From contig JAZAYU010000080.1 in the NCBI GenBank assembly GCA_038501625.1, positions 1,798,001 to 1,862,000 of the forward strand: DNA of 64,000 bases, in the 5' to 3' direction. This stretch comes from Corbicula japonica (Eukaryota > Mollusca > Bivalvia > Venerida > Cyrenidae). The number at the start of each line of letters is the position of its first letter. Position 1 is the first letter of the stretch. The notes under the pieces were generated by a model that saw only the letters and a program-made list of their open reading frames with translations, had not been told where the DNA came from and ran no database searches. The translations under genes and the position numbers were made by a program. This document shows, piece after piece, positions 11,405 through 22,828 of this stretch.

Positions 11405-13160
11405 TTCTTATTAACGGTTCCCTTAAACCTTAAATGAAGCGGTCGCCACTTTGTACCTTTGTCCTTCCATCACACTTTTTACTGGGCTATTCTCTGCAAC
11501 CACTGGCTCGAATTCAATGAAATTTTATGGGAAGCTTTACCAAACAAATGAAACACGCACATTCAGTTTCAATGATTTTCCACAAAGTAATTTCTCTGTA
11601 ATTTGATACAGAACCATTTGTTTCTGTGCCTTTGCTCAGCAATCACTTGCTTGATTTCAATGAAACGTTAGATGGTTCTCATTAAAATGCAGTTCTGCTT
11701 ACTGTCTGCATTATTTTCAGAGTACATGTAATTGACCTTTTAAATTACGCTATAATATACTTACATTTATGGACAAGTCTTTAAATAAATGAAATTCATA
11801 AATGTCATTGCTCTACCGCAATCGTCTTGCATTTCCTTGATAATGAATTTATTGGCAATGGGTTCTAAGATATACGAAAGTGGGAACTGATTACAAATAA
11901 CATTTAAGCCATTCAGATTTAATATTGGGAATAATTATTCGGTCAAATTGTCAATTGTGTACGAGATCAACATAAAAACTTGGGCTTCAAAAAAACACAC
12001 CACCAGCCCATGCGTTCATGTTGAAAATTGATGAAAAATTTTTGATGAGCATCATTTAAAAGTAAATATATGAGATCAGCATATGCAGTTTTTTTTTATC
12101 TGATACATGTGAATTCATTATCAAAACAATGTGAGACGATTTACCAACCACAGTACCCTATTTTCTCCTGAAAATCAGGTCTATCCATGTGTTCTCCACC
12201 TGAGGTCGATAGTGAATGATTGACTTGGTGATGATGAAGCCATAATCTAAATAAATGGTTTTCCACAGTTACATGTATATCCCTTTGAAATACTGTAGCA
12301 TGATATAGGACCATTCATATCTCGGCTTTGTCTCAGCAACCACCGACTTGAATTCATCAAAAGTTATGAGATGTGCATATAATCATCTTGTAACAGCTTG
12401 CAGTTACTGCCCTTTTAATATTTCTATTGTATGATACGGAAACATATATATCCAGGCTATTTCTTAGAAACCACTTATCATTTTCAAGTAAAGGTATGGG
12501 TTTATAGTCTTTACTGAACGTATTCAACCAACTTTCACATTTACCCCTGATCACTGGAATATATAAGTCGTCCGTTAACAGTCGGCACTGTAGGCAGCCA
12601 CGGAACATTGGCCTATATTCCTCACAGTTACCCATTTATACACCTGGGTGGAGAGAAGCAATGAAGTCTTAATTACTTGCTGAAGGAAATTAGCGGCCGG
12701 ACTGGGGCTGGACCCCGGGACCCCTTGATCCCTAAGCGAGCGCTCGACCACTGGACTGCAGCTGCCTTACACTAAAGGGAAGCTTCACTAACTAGAGGAG
12801 TTGTTCATATTGTCAGCATGTTTCTTCTGAATGATTTTTTACATAGTTATGGCCCTTTGAATTATTGTATAATATGATATAGGACTATTTATGTCTGGGT
12901 TGTTTCCCAGCAACCACCACTTTATATTCAATGACACTTTATTGGAACAACACACAAGATGCCTGAAGTTCCATTTTTTTTTAGGTTTCTACTCCTGTTT
13001 TTTAATGCAGAATTATGGCCCTTTGCATTTCTTTATAGTCTAAAATATAACTATAATTGTCGATACTATTTCTTAGCAACCTCCAGTTATAATGCAGTGG
13101 AACTGTTTTGTGAAGCTTCAACAATATTATCCACTTGTTCCTGCATTTTGGTCATGGACA
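11405..13160. repeat. Decayed tandem array related to the 169-bp repeat
   Basis: Scattered phrases recall the 169-bp unit: GGGCTATTCTCTGCAACCAC near 11484, CTCAGCAACCACCGACTTGA near 12333, GTTATGGCCCTTTGAA near 12846, and CCCAGCAACCACCAC near 12907. Spacing is irregular. It is best read as an old element of the same kind, later hit by a SINE. Confidence 0.45.
12628..12768 (-). mobile_element. tRNA-derived SINE
   Basis: Read on -, it starts with a tRNA-like head containing an A-box-like CAGTCCAGTGGTCGAGC and a B-box-like GGGGTCCAGCCCC. The body continues through CACCCAGGTGTATAAATGGG. The B box departs from GGTTCRANYCC, so the copy is probably not transcribed by RNA polymerase III. It is not a functional tRNA gene, since the acceptor and anticodon stems do not pair properly. 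Confidence 0.6.
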
Positions 13161-13930
13161 AACAGCATGTTGTACTGCAGTGCTCTGCCTACTGGGCGAT
13201 TCGGGCGACCTAGTCGCCTTGGCTTCCCAAAGTTTGCCCTAACAAAAATCAGAAAAAAGTTTTTTGTTCATTGACTTTCGATCTGTTCAATACGCTCCAC
13301 CCCATTTTTGAAATACCCGCCTACTAGACTAATAAAAATACGAGCGCGCATAGTGATTTGCCGATCGCCGATGTGCTGAATTAACTCTTGTCTAATGGAA
13401 ACAAACTGTCAAGTCTGTCAATGTGCAAATTACCAATTAAACCTGCAGTAGACCATTCTAATCTGCACTATTAACCAGCATCAACAGCTTCATAATAAGA
13501 AGCAGAACTAATACAAGATAAAACTAATGCAAACAGTGACTGCTTACTGAGTCATGAGGCAAAGAGTCCTGTGATTTATAGCAAACTATTAAAAAGTATT
13601 ATAATAATACTAGTATATTTTAGCAAAAAAACTGAGGAGCATCCATTGGTTCCACAGATAGCATGTGTCTTGCTTCTTACTGTTAAGGTTTCAATACAGC
13701 AAATGAAAACATCTGTGTAGTCAGATCTTAACTGGTTGCCTTTAGATTCATCAGGGTTTGTTTTTACTAAGAAGTAAACATGTTAATAATAGTGTAAAAG
13801 TCATGGAAGTAGAAAATTGTCAATTTTTTCATGGAAAAATCATGTAATTTCATGGAACAGTCTGAATTTTAGAGAAAAAATTCCCACGGATGGAAAAATT
13901 ACAAAGCATCCTGTAGTAAGGCCAATTATT
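13161..13930. other. No feature seen
   Basis: AT-rich, no coding signal and no clear repeat structure on either strand. Confidence 0.4.
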
Positions 13931-13934
13931 TTCA

Positions 13935-14065
13935 TATAGAAATTGACAGTGCTTATCTGTTCCATCTGATCAGGATCTACAATGTTCTCTTTTTGATTCT
14001 TTAGGTTATGTCTGACCAAGAAGTGAACAGTAGAGTATAGATCCTGATCAGACAACATGTAATAT
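13935..14065 (-). mobile_element. TTAA-MITE fragment
   Basis: It retains TCTGATCAGGATCTACA, the linker TTTAGGTTATGTCTGACC and TAGATCCTGATCAGAC. Both terminal repeats are gone. Confidence 0.6.
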
Positions 14066-15323
14066 GCAATGAAATTAGATTTCCACACAAGCATTGAATT
14101 ATTTTTGGATAATTGGACAAGTCAAGATAGTGGCAATGTTTTTTCCAAAGTGTAGTCCTTTCCTTTCGGTACTTTAATAACAATTAATATGACAGGGACT
14201 TCTGGAGCAATGAAACTCAAAGTCGAAATTATAGTTTAATAACAAAACAAAGTTGTTCTCGTTAACATCAGATTTGAACTGGATGAATAGGATGTATATA
14301 TTTAAGGAATAAAATATCGGGATATTTTTTACTCTAAGGAATTGTGTTTTGTCGTTTTTCTTTTTATTTGAATTTCAATGCGTAAGATGGTCAAAACTCA
14401 GCTAGTATAATTACCATTGAAAATGATTTTAAAGGGCTCATGCAAAGAACAGTCATTTTTTCATTCAAGTTTAATTACATTATTTCAAAATACCAAAATA
14501 TAAAAACAATAAGGCCAATAAAATTTCAAAGAATGTTTTTGCATCTGGCAAAATACCGTTGTTTTCATTTAAACAAAAAATAGCAAGTAACAGATTACTT
14601 TTATTTTGTCAAGTGAACTGCTTCTAGTAATATGATTTTCGAAATTCTACATTACAAGGAAAGACTTTTTTTCAATATGAAACAATGTTAAGCATACATG
14701 CATTTAATAAAATGATAAAATTGATGATTAACAAATGTATAAAACATGGATAAAATGCTGCCAAACATCCTCAAACTTGTCATTCAACAACATAATTTTA
14801 AAATGTTATAAAAACTTCCTGAGCGAATTAGACGAAGAGTCATTCTAAAAGTCCATCTAGCCATACAACAGTCAAAGTGGCTTTATCTATTTTTATGAGC
14901 TGATTAATGTTTTCTTGATCAATGAAATGTGAATTTTCCCTGACAAGATCCATGCATTTATATTCACTTCACACCATGCTGCCCAAACACATTATTTATA
15001 CATACAAATATTAATGAATTAAACATCCATAGTCCTCTCTTGATTTCAAAATCTTAATTAACATCATGAAATTTTACATCACCTGTGTTGGTTTTTTACT
15101 AAATTTGTATTGGTAAATGAATTTATTGTACAATCAAATTTCTTAATTCTGTTTTCTAATGTTTTTGCTCAGGTTTAATTTCATGTTTTGCCAGACAGTA
15201 AAACAGTACACCAGTTATTTCACTAGGCATCTCAATTAGCCTGCTCGAAGTCCACCCCTTTAAAATCCACCTTACACATGGACTTGGAAGTGTAAGTTAA
15301 TAATTTGTCTTCCTAACTTCAAA
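14066..15323 (-). other. MPLKIP 3' flank / probable 3' UTR
   Basis: AT-rich with no gene signal. On - there is an AATAAA (from TTTATT at 15122-15127) about 195 nt after the MPLKIP stop, a plausible polyadenylation signal. Confidence 0.35.
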
Positions 15324-15437
15324 TCAAGTCTTTAGGAAAACCGGGGAGAGATTACGCCACGGGTCATCAACCATACTTGGATGATAATAATCTTCAATAT
15401 TTAAACTTCCACCGGCATTACAATCAAGACGACTTGT
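15324..15437 (-). CDS. MPLKIP: MPLKIP exon 2: conserved C-terminal motif
   Basis: On - the acceptor is TTTTATTCGCAG. The exon reads TSRLDCNAGGSLNIEDYYHP and then SMVDDPWRNLSPVFLKT, stop. The (I/L)E(D/N)Y(Y/F)xPSMxxDPWxxLxPV block is the diagnostic conserved region of MPLKIP/TTDN1, the part mutated or lost in non-photosensitive trichothiodystrophy. Phase 0 joining to exon 1 gives a 200-aa protein; human MPLKIP is about 179 aa. Confidence 0.9.
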   Translation of the reverse strand, partial: TSRLDCNAGGSLNIEDYYHPSMVDDPWRNLSPVFLKT

Positions 15438-16135
15438 CTGCGAATAAAAGAAATGTGAAAACAACATGTAAAACATTTGTTTGATTGATACATGATTAAA
15501 AAGATATAGCAAAAGATAAGATAGATATTGTTATGTGCAAATGTTAGGATACTTCTGACAGATTTCAATTTGATCATGAATGAGGGTCTAGGCTATTTTA
15601 AGGCTATGTACAGTGTCTCAAGATCAACCGATTCTGTAAAGCTCCAAATTTACTTTAACTTGTGTGTGAATGAAATAAAAACTTAATAAAATGCAAACTT
15701 AATATGGAAAAAGTTTGTCATTTATGTGTCTGAAATTGCTAGAACATTTTGACTGGGTAAGGATGTGGATGGTAACAGTCACTTTATCTACTTCTAGTAC
15801 TTAAGGTCACCTTTTTATGATCTTTTGAACTCTTAGTCTTATATACAGACTTAACCAATGTTTTAACTAAACAGATAATTTAATTTTAATTTCTCTTTAT
15901 TAACCTATTGACATTTGAAACATAATAATATACAGCTTTTTCACATTTTTACCCATGTGGTTTAAATAGTATAATTGGATTCCAAGTGGGAAATGCAAAA
16001 TTATATGATATGTGCAGATAAAACACTTATCAAGTGAAGCATGTGAACTGTTTGGAATATTTAACTAATTAAAACAATCAACTATATAATTATTTGATGC
16101 ATCAAGGAAATATCCAAACCACAAGTTAAAATCAC
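15438..16135 (-). other. MPLKIP intron 1
   Basis: GT...AG intron of 698 bp on -, with donor CAG|GTGATT and acceptor TTCGCAG. No other feature seen in it. Confidence 0.8.
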
Positions 16136-16624
16136 CTGTCCAAAATGTCTCCCTATTGATTTTCTTCCATTTCCTCGGCCACGATTTGGGGAGTACTGAT
16201 GAGGTGTCTTAAATCCACTGTTATCTTGCCGGTAATTGTCATTAGGTTGTCTGAAAGAGTCTCTGTTGGCATAAGGAGAAAACTGAGGGGCTCTGCCTCT
16301 CGGACTTTGATGATGGAAAGCTCTCGGGCTCGGACTTTGATGATGAAAAGCCCTCGGGCTCTTATTTGGGCATTGAGAATGGGGAGAAAACTGCTGATTG
16401 TAATGTCTGGGACTAGGAGTGCCTTTAAAAGAATTAAAACTTGAGTTGTGGGCGGCTGGTGCACCGAATCCGACTGCAGGGCTTCCAAAAGCAGGCATCC
16501 CCAAAGCTGGACTACCGAACGGAACCGAACTAGGTGAGCTTTTCTGTGATGAACTTTTAAACTTATGTGGCGATGATGTTTTGTTTCTTTGTGAGGATGC
16601 ATTGTTGAAGGGTATAAAGTCCAT
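16136..16624 (-). CDS. MPLKIP: MPLKIP exon 1: disordered Ser/Pro/Gly-rich N-terminal region
   Basis: The first ATG in frame is at 16624 (MDFIPFNNASSQRNKTSSPH). An upstream extension would need a TTG start. The 163 residues are low complexity, with many SP pairs, a duplicated PRAFHHQSP, FGSPA(L/V)G repeats, and a basic end (NRGRGNGRKSIGRHFGQ). Known orthologues bind PLK1 after phosphorylation at such sites and associate with the lariat-debranching enzyme DBR1 and the spliceosome in the nucleus. The gene is convergent with CDK12/13. Confidence 0.88.
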
Positions 16625-17860
16625 TTTTTCTCGAGTTAAAATAAAAAACAAAATCTCGGTTTTTTACGGAAGCGGAAGTTATCTCTAAAAACCCGGACGT
16701 CGACCGTAAACGAACAAGAGTTTCCTGGTTCCGCGGTAAGACGAGTTGCCTGTCACATTGACTTTTTCACTGCGCATGTCTGTACTTCATCAGACAAGCA
16801 GACAGTAGTAAACCAATTTTGTCTTGCGATTATAGTCGCCAGAGAATCCTTAGTGAGCTTCAGATATATTTCTTTGAGGTTTAAAATAGACGGTATTCCC
16901 AACGCTGCTGGAGATTAACAACTTAACACCTATTAGTGTGAGATTAAAAATACAACAAACGCAGAGTCATATTACAAGATTCATGTTAACCATTATCCCA
17001 ATAGGGTTGCTTATAGCAATAAGATGCCACTTCACTGTCGGTCACTGATTTATTTGTTTGGAATGCCTACTATACTGAGATATGTTAAACCTTCCAGTTG
17101 CACAAATGCTGCACAATGTTTGTCATATCATGTCGTTCAGTGCAGTGCGCTGTTTATACCTTCTAGTTGTTGGTTTAATAAAGTATAAGCCGTGCCACTT
17201 CTTTTGTGAATCACAAAGGGTGCATATTTCCTCTATCAATGTCAAGTTTTATCATGAATTATTGTGATGAGCAATAAGCCTGATAAGAAGCTGGAGAGAT
17301 AATACAAAAATAGATCTACAGAAAACAAGTGTGTCGTCATCCAGCAGCCAATCAGAGGGCCATAGTGTTTGGTTTACAACAGTCGTTTATTTTCTGATAA
17401 CGACGGTGAAAGAGTCTACCTGTCACAGCGTCCAGTTCTTCGTCCTTTTATTTCAACAAATTTTAGGAAACGACTTCTCTTGTGCTAGATCATTATTCTT
17501 TAATTCCAATGGTTGCAATTTGGGGAAAATATCATTATCCTAGATGCAATACAAAGGAGCTTTAATTATTATTTACGAAATAAAATATGTTACCAATTCA
17601 GTTACATGTTCTCATCCAATAAAAGAGTCATAATCTTAACAAACACCCTTGACTCGAAGGAATGCACTTAAAGTGAGATGTGAAGGATTGATGAATGGAA
17701 CAGATTTGCGAAAAGCGTTATTAATCAGTTGAATATCATTATTTGAAGCTCAAATATTGATTTTCACCCGAAATATTTCAAATCAATATTTTATAAAAAA
17801 AATTATATAAATGGTGTTTCCAATCCTATGCGACGCGCTTAGGTTAGATACTTTTGTATT
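16625..17860. promoter_or_regulatory. MPLKIP upstream region
   Basis: The first 150 bp upstream of the MPLKIP ATG are relatively CpG-rich (CCCGGACGTCGACCGTAAACG near 16691) in otherwise AT-rich DNA, consistent with a promoter. No TATA box or other defined site is identified. The rest to 17860 shows nothing supportable. Confidence 0.35.
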
Positions 17861-18060
17861 TCCCGCGTAAAGCCGCGGTGGATTATGGGATTGTCACGTG
17901 ATCACATCAACCAAAATACGCATTCGGTGTACCCTGCCGACGTCGCCATTCGTTTCAAAACGCCTGGGCCACCACGAATAGTAAGCGTGACATACCCATG
18001 ATCAGTAAATATAGAATGTATTTTTGTATAGGGATTTCTTCAGCGTATTGTTTTCAGGTC
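17861..18060. promoter_or_regulatory. CpG-rich segment, possible promoter
   Basis: A local rise in GC and CpG contains GGATTATGGGATTG, the palindromic CACGTG within TGTCACGTGATC, and GACGTCGCCATTCG, with a possible splice donor (GAATA|GTAAGC) at about 17981. It could be the promoter of PAR-3 (a 5' UTR exon spliced to 22523) or of the unknown - strand gene below. No transcript evidence is available. Confidence 0.35.
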
Positions 18061-18264
18061 CGGTAAAATGGTAAAATTAACCGAAAACTTCCTCCTGGAG
18101 GGTTTGAAATGTAGAGTTTAGTGAAAAGTACACGTAAGTGTTACATAGATCGATCTGTTTACGATTTTACCGAGTACACCTACTCGACCCTGCACATCTC
18201 CCTTTAATGTAAAATACTATGCCCATATATTGCAACTCAACAAACAAATGCACATGTTGTATAC

Positions 18265-18442
18265 CAAAGAAATACGGTCGTTTCGCCCACAGGTCGTTTC
18301 CTCCCCTGGAGTTGTGTACGGCTGGTAGTATCCTGGCATTCTATGCCAAGAAGGTCTGAAGGCAAGATTTCTATAAAGGGGATTCGCATGGTATCGTCTT
18401 AGGGTCGTATCAGGAAATTTTCCATCTTTCTGGCCAACATCC
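18265..18442 (-). CDS. Orphan exon-like ORF, product unrecognised
   Basis: On -, after TTTAGTTTTCATAG, the frame reads DVGQKDGKFPDTTLRRYHAN and continues through NLAFRPSWHRMPGYYQPYTT and PGEETTCGRND. The composition (aromatic, charged, Pro-rich, no low complexity) looks coding and an acceptor precedes it. Candidate donors are at 18275/18274 (GTATTT) and 18264/18263 (GTATAC). The frame needs two bases from a preceding exon. I do not recognise the family. The upstream flank is a TE-like repeat, so this may be a remnant. Confidence 0.35.
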
Positions 18443-18479
18443 CTATGAAAACTAAATACTATAGTGATGCCCAAAAGAG

Positions 18480-18540
18480 TGTTCAAGCAATCCTACTGAC
18501 CCCCCCCCCCCCCTGGATCCATCCCTACCAAGGATGGATG
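18480..18540 (-). repeat. Dispersed GGATCC-rich repeat end with poly-C run
   Basis: On - the run of G is followed by TCAGTAGGATTGCTTGAAC. The same words occur on - at about 42700-42775 with GGGGCGGATCCAG, and a + relative is at 29376. Confidence 0.5.
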
Positions 18541-18869
18541 ATTGAGTTAACTAGCTTGTTTTTTCCTAAAATGCCAGGCAAGAATAGGAAATTTAACAAA
18601 AACATGCAAGGCAAAAATAAAAAAAAAAAAACGCTATGCGAAATCGGAAAAAATGTTATTTTTTTACGAAAAAAACACAAAAAAAAAACACACAGAGTCT
18701 ATGCAAAAAAAAATCAATCACATTTTTATTGCTTTTGAATGGCGTCATTTCGTTAAGTTTCTTGAAGTTATTTCGCGGTAAGAAATAAAGAGTTTTTTGC
18801 TCTGTCCTCGAAGAACCTTGACGATTTGTCAAAAATAAAAAATAGCAAATTTCCATCTCGGGTCAACAA

Positions 18870-19025
18870 AATATAACACCAGATAGTATATATAACAGTT
18901 TCTCTCTGATGAAGAAGGCCGTATTCAGTAGTAATTAATTAATCATTTCTATTTAGCTCTTCTGTGATAGTGTAACCGTCATTAAAGGCTTATCAGCAGC
19001 TACCATTATATGAAAGTCTTTAGGG
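18870..19025 (+). repeat. Dispersed repeat, copy 1 of 2
   Basis: It shares CTCTCTGATGAAGAAGGCCG, AAAGGCTTATCAGCAG and TGAAAGTCTT in the same order with 19850-19995. Confidence 0.6.
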
Positions 19026-19389
19026 TTAACGCTGCTGAACATGGAATAGTCTTAATCTGAAAATGCCGTATTAAAAGCTCCATGTTCACCACCATATTCA
19101 TACCATCGTTCAAGGGGAACTTTTAAAGCCACTGAACATGACAAATATGAAAATATTGCATGCTTGGTTTTATTAAACCTGTTCATGTACAGTAATGAAT
19201 ATGCATTTTACTTCCCACGCCGCCTAGCGCCAAGCCCCGGGTTGAGAGCAACTCAATATTTACACAAATAAAGAATAGAATAGAAAAACAGAGTAATCTG
19301 AGGGGATCTGAGGATATAAATCCTGCAAATCACAGACAACACCAAAGGTAACATTTAAAAAGCATGAAGTATATACTTGGGGGTGATAC

Positions 19390-19517
19390 CACAATCATAG
19401 AGGCTTGATCTAGTTCTTTATTCCTGCCACCGTTCCTTGGAGATCTGACTCCAGCTCTAGGTGCTCTAGCTGGTTTTGGTGGAATTATTGAGTACACTCC
19501 TTTTTTGCTCGACAATG
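19390..19517 (-). CDS. Orphan exon-like ORF, Pro/Arg-rich, unrecognised
   Basis: On -, after AAAGCAAATAG, the frame reads LSSKKGVYSIIPPKPARAPR, continues AGVRSPRNGGRNKELDQASMIV, and meets a donor (GTG|GTATCA). The phases do not join directly to the candidate exon at 18442, so either a middle exon is missing or the two are unrelated. No protein family recognised. Confidence 0.3.
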
Positions 19518-19849
19518 CTATTTGCTTTATAAGTTTTTTATGTTTGTGTGCTTTTTACATGCAGGATTGTCAAGTTGAAGGCGAGTTAATTCACCAAGAC
19601 AACTCGTAGGTGTTTCTTTATTTCAGTACTTGTTGGGGCAAGTGTGATGTGGTGCACCCTAGAACCTGGTTTAACCCCCAGTAGCAAAATGTATTGCCAC
19701 TGACCCCATCAGTGAGGTTACTCTCGGGTTCTCAATGTCGTGGATTGTTTTGAGTGTAAACCCATGCATCAATTTGACAACGTAACTTGCTTTTTATGGT
19801 ATTTTGTGCATTTTTTGACAATCAATACAAAGTAGGCCATTTGTCTTGT

Positions 19850-19995
19850 TTCGACTCAACACCGGACAGTTACAGCTGTCTCTCTGATGAAGAAGGCCGT
19901 GTACAGTAGCACTATTAAACTCTTCAGTTATTGTGTATCCGACATTTAAAGGCTTATCAGCAGGTAACTACCAATACGTGAAAGTCTTAGATTCT
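19850..19995 (+). repeat. Dispersed repeat, copy 2 of 2
   Basis: Direct-orientation partner of 18870-19025. The pair lies about 1 kb apart. Confidence 0.6.
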
Positions 19996-20053
19996 CGTTT
20001 ACAAGTAACTAAAGTTAAAACGAGGTCGAGGCGGTCCACATCTACATGGTTAC

Positions 20054-20193
20054 GGTACCTAGTCAAATAGCCCCTAAGTCAAAATTTCCCAATTTTGGCC
20101 AAAAGCCCCACTTTCATTTTGAAATTGGTCAAATTGGGACTATTTGACCAAAATAGGGACGTTTTGACTTGGGGGCTATTTGACTAGGAACCC
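20054..20193. mobile_element. Small MITE with inverted ends
   Basis: The left end GGTACCTAGTCAAATAGCCC and right end GGGCTATTTGACTAGGAACC are inverted copies, continuing inward as AAGTCAAAA and TTTTGACTT. About 140 bp with no coding sequence. Confidence 0.75.
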
Positions 20194-21060
20194 ATGGTTA
20201 CTCCCTAAAGTCTATTCAGACTAAAACAGGGACTGTGAGGCGGCGAAGTTACTAAGGTTCTCATTTTGTTGATTGTTTGTTTTGTCTGACTTGAAATTGA
20301 TCTACCGATACCAAGTTGTTTTGTACAAAACAATTAGGAATGATAGTGCTCTTCTATATTGGAGAGTTTGCCAGTTTAAAAGTTGAATCACATTGTTTAC
20401 AATACTTTTATAACTGTAGTCATTCAAAACATATCTGGCAGCTGACATCTGAATCCATTTTATTTCTTCAACTTTGGGTTCAAAACTGGATAGCAATATT
20501 TAATTTAAGGTCTTACGTGTATTTTTGTATGCAGTTACTTTAATGTAGACATTTTCAGTTTGAACAGTTCTGTTCCTAGTTTGAGTATGATTGTTTGTGG
20601 TAAGACGCAATTTTGAATATTTCTTTTCCAGGTGAATTCTTCACTAATTGTAATTCACCCACAACGTATTTTAGCGTTTTTTTAGATTTTAGTCGGATAT
20701 TTTAAAGTTTTTTCTTGATGTTCTAATAATTTCAATTTGTCCGGATTCCATTTACTGTTCTTCCTACTTTTCTAATTTGTGAAGGTCGTTTTGAAGTATG
20801 TCGGTATGAGTAAGAGAGTCAGTTTTAAATTTAAAAAAAGTGAAATATCCATGTCAAGAATTGCCACACTAAGAAAACACAACCTCCCGACGCAACAAAA
20901 AGTAGAGGAAAGAAGAGCATGTTTTTTTTTAAGAATATCAATTTTAAATAAGACACCACTAACAATTAAAAAAAGAACCCTAAGGGTTACCGCATTGGAA
21001 CAACAGTGTCGACAGATACAAATTTCGAGGGAATCAGGAAGGTCATTTATGAAATACCAG

Positions 21061-21885
21061 ACGTTTCAACCCCAATAAATTGCGACCCTAAGACTTCAAC
21101 CCAAACAACAATCGTATCAACTCGGCGATCTTCGGCAAGCTTCGGATATATACGTAGAATCACCGAAGCGTGATCCGAGTGCCCAAACAAGTCTAGACCC
21201 AAACCCGTCTAGACCCAGACATTTCGACCCCTAAGACATTTTGACACTAAATCATTTCGACCCTAAGATATTTCGACCCCGAAACAATTCAACCCCTAGA
21301 CATATCGACCTCAAGACATTTCAACACGGCTATGTTATTTTGTTTGACATTTTTCGAAGTTCAGTATCGTTGGCAAAAAGTATTCTGAGTACTTACAAGT
21401 TTTGTTTGGTGTATATATTTTAGTTATTTATTAATTAGTGATATAAATTGTGATAACTTTGGCAAAAACTATTCATCGGAATCTTGTCAAACACTTAGCA
21501 GGAAAATAAAGACATTTCTTAAATTCTGTATCCGTGGCATTGTCAACGTGTTTTTGCTGTTAGTATGGAATAAATCTGACGCACAAATATTTAGCAATTT
21601 GCTCGGTAGATGTCAATATAATTACTCAGTATACAACAAATACATTTAAATAAACGGCTTTTCAATCACTGAAAAATATTTTTAGTTTGATAGTCATGAC
21701 AAAAGTATATAAAAATTATTTCTTATTCGTTTTAGATAAGTAACTCCTTTGAAATATTGGCAATGTTAACTTATCTTGACTTTGGTTGTATCATGGGGTC
21801 GAAATTTCCCAAAGATTGGGGTCGATGTGTCTTGGGGTTGATAAATTTTCTTGTTGTCGAAACGTCCACAGGTCGAAATAACTTG
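21061..21885. mobile_element. Foldback-like element with short-repeat arms
   Basis: The left arm (to about 21330) is a run of 16-17 bp units around ATTTCGACCCCTAAGAC, with starts near 21221, 21237, 21254, 21270, 21287 and 21303. The right arm (21793-21882) carries the same words inverted (GGGGTCGAAATTTC, GGTCGATGTGTCTTGGGG). Arms made of short tandem repeats around an AT-rich middle are the plan of Foldback transposons. No transposase seen. Confidence 0.5.
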
Positions 21886-22495
21886 CTATCCATTTCTGTA
21901 GGCTACATATAAGCGAGGTACCAGGGCTTAAATATTTCACAAAGATACTTTTCATAGCTTTCATTAAAATGTTGATTATTAAAATCCGTTTCGCAGTTAT
22001 TTCTTCGTTTCGCGAAAAGATCAAAATGAGGCTACCTGAAGTCAAGCGGATATCCTCTGTCATATTCAAGCGTAAACATCACAGTGACCCAGATTAAAAT
22101 TGGATATTTAAACTGGAAATTGTAGAACAAAAATCGTTTAAAATTGTCCTCGCGACAATAATATATTTATTTTATATACTCCAAACTTGTAAATACGTTG
22201 GGCCAGTTCTGGATCTTAAGATAAAGAATAATTTCCTAGAGGAATTATCACCTGTGTTTGAAAGAGTTGTCGTTATTTGTTTGTAACAGTTCAGTTGAAA
22301 TGAAATTCGCTTGATATGCATAGTTCTGTGTAGATCTTGTCATACAGCAAACCGAGTATAGTTATTTCCTAATTTCGAATGTAACTGCACTTGGTGTTGG
22401 ACATAGTATATTGTCACAATGATTTTTCGAATTTGCTGATGACAAAAAGTGGAGTTCTTAGAATAGAAAAAAATTCTGTGGATACAGTATAATAA

Positions 22496-22714
<219 letters not shown>

Positions 22715-22828
22715 TGAAATAATAGCCACAAAATTTTTAAAAAATAAATTAATAGCCAAAGTTTCATGTGCTGCCTCTGTTCTTGTTAAATATAAACAAT
22801 TTTTACTGGAAATTGAAATAACTTTTTT

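Noticed and set aside
12690..12766. Candidate tRNA gene on the minus strand
   Set aside because: A-box and B-box likeness only; stems do not pair and the SINE body follows directly.
16199..16688. Plus-strand ORFs opposite MPLKIP exon 1
   Set aside because: Shadows of the minus-strand coding exon; no splice or domain support.
20779..21078. 99-aa Lys/Arg-rich ORF
   Set aside because: No start context, splice sites or recognisable domain; runs into the foldback repeats.
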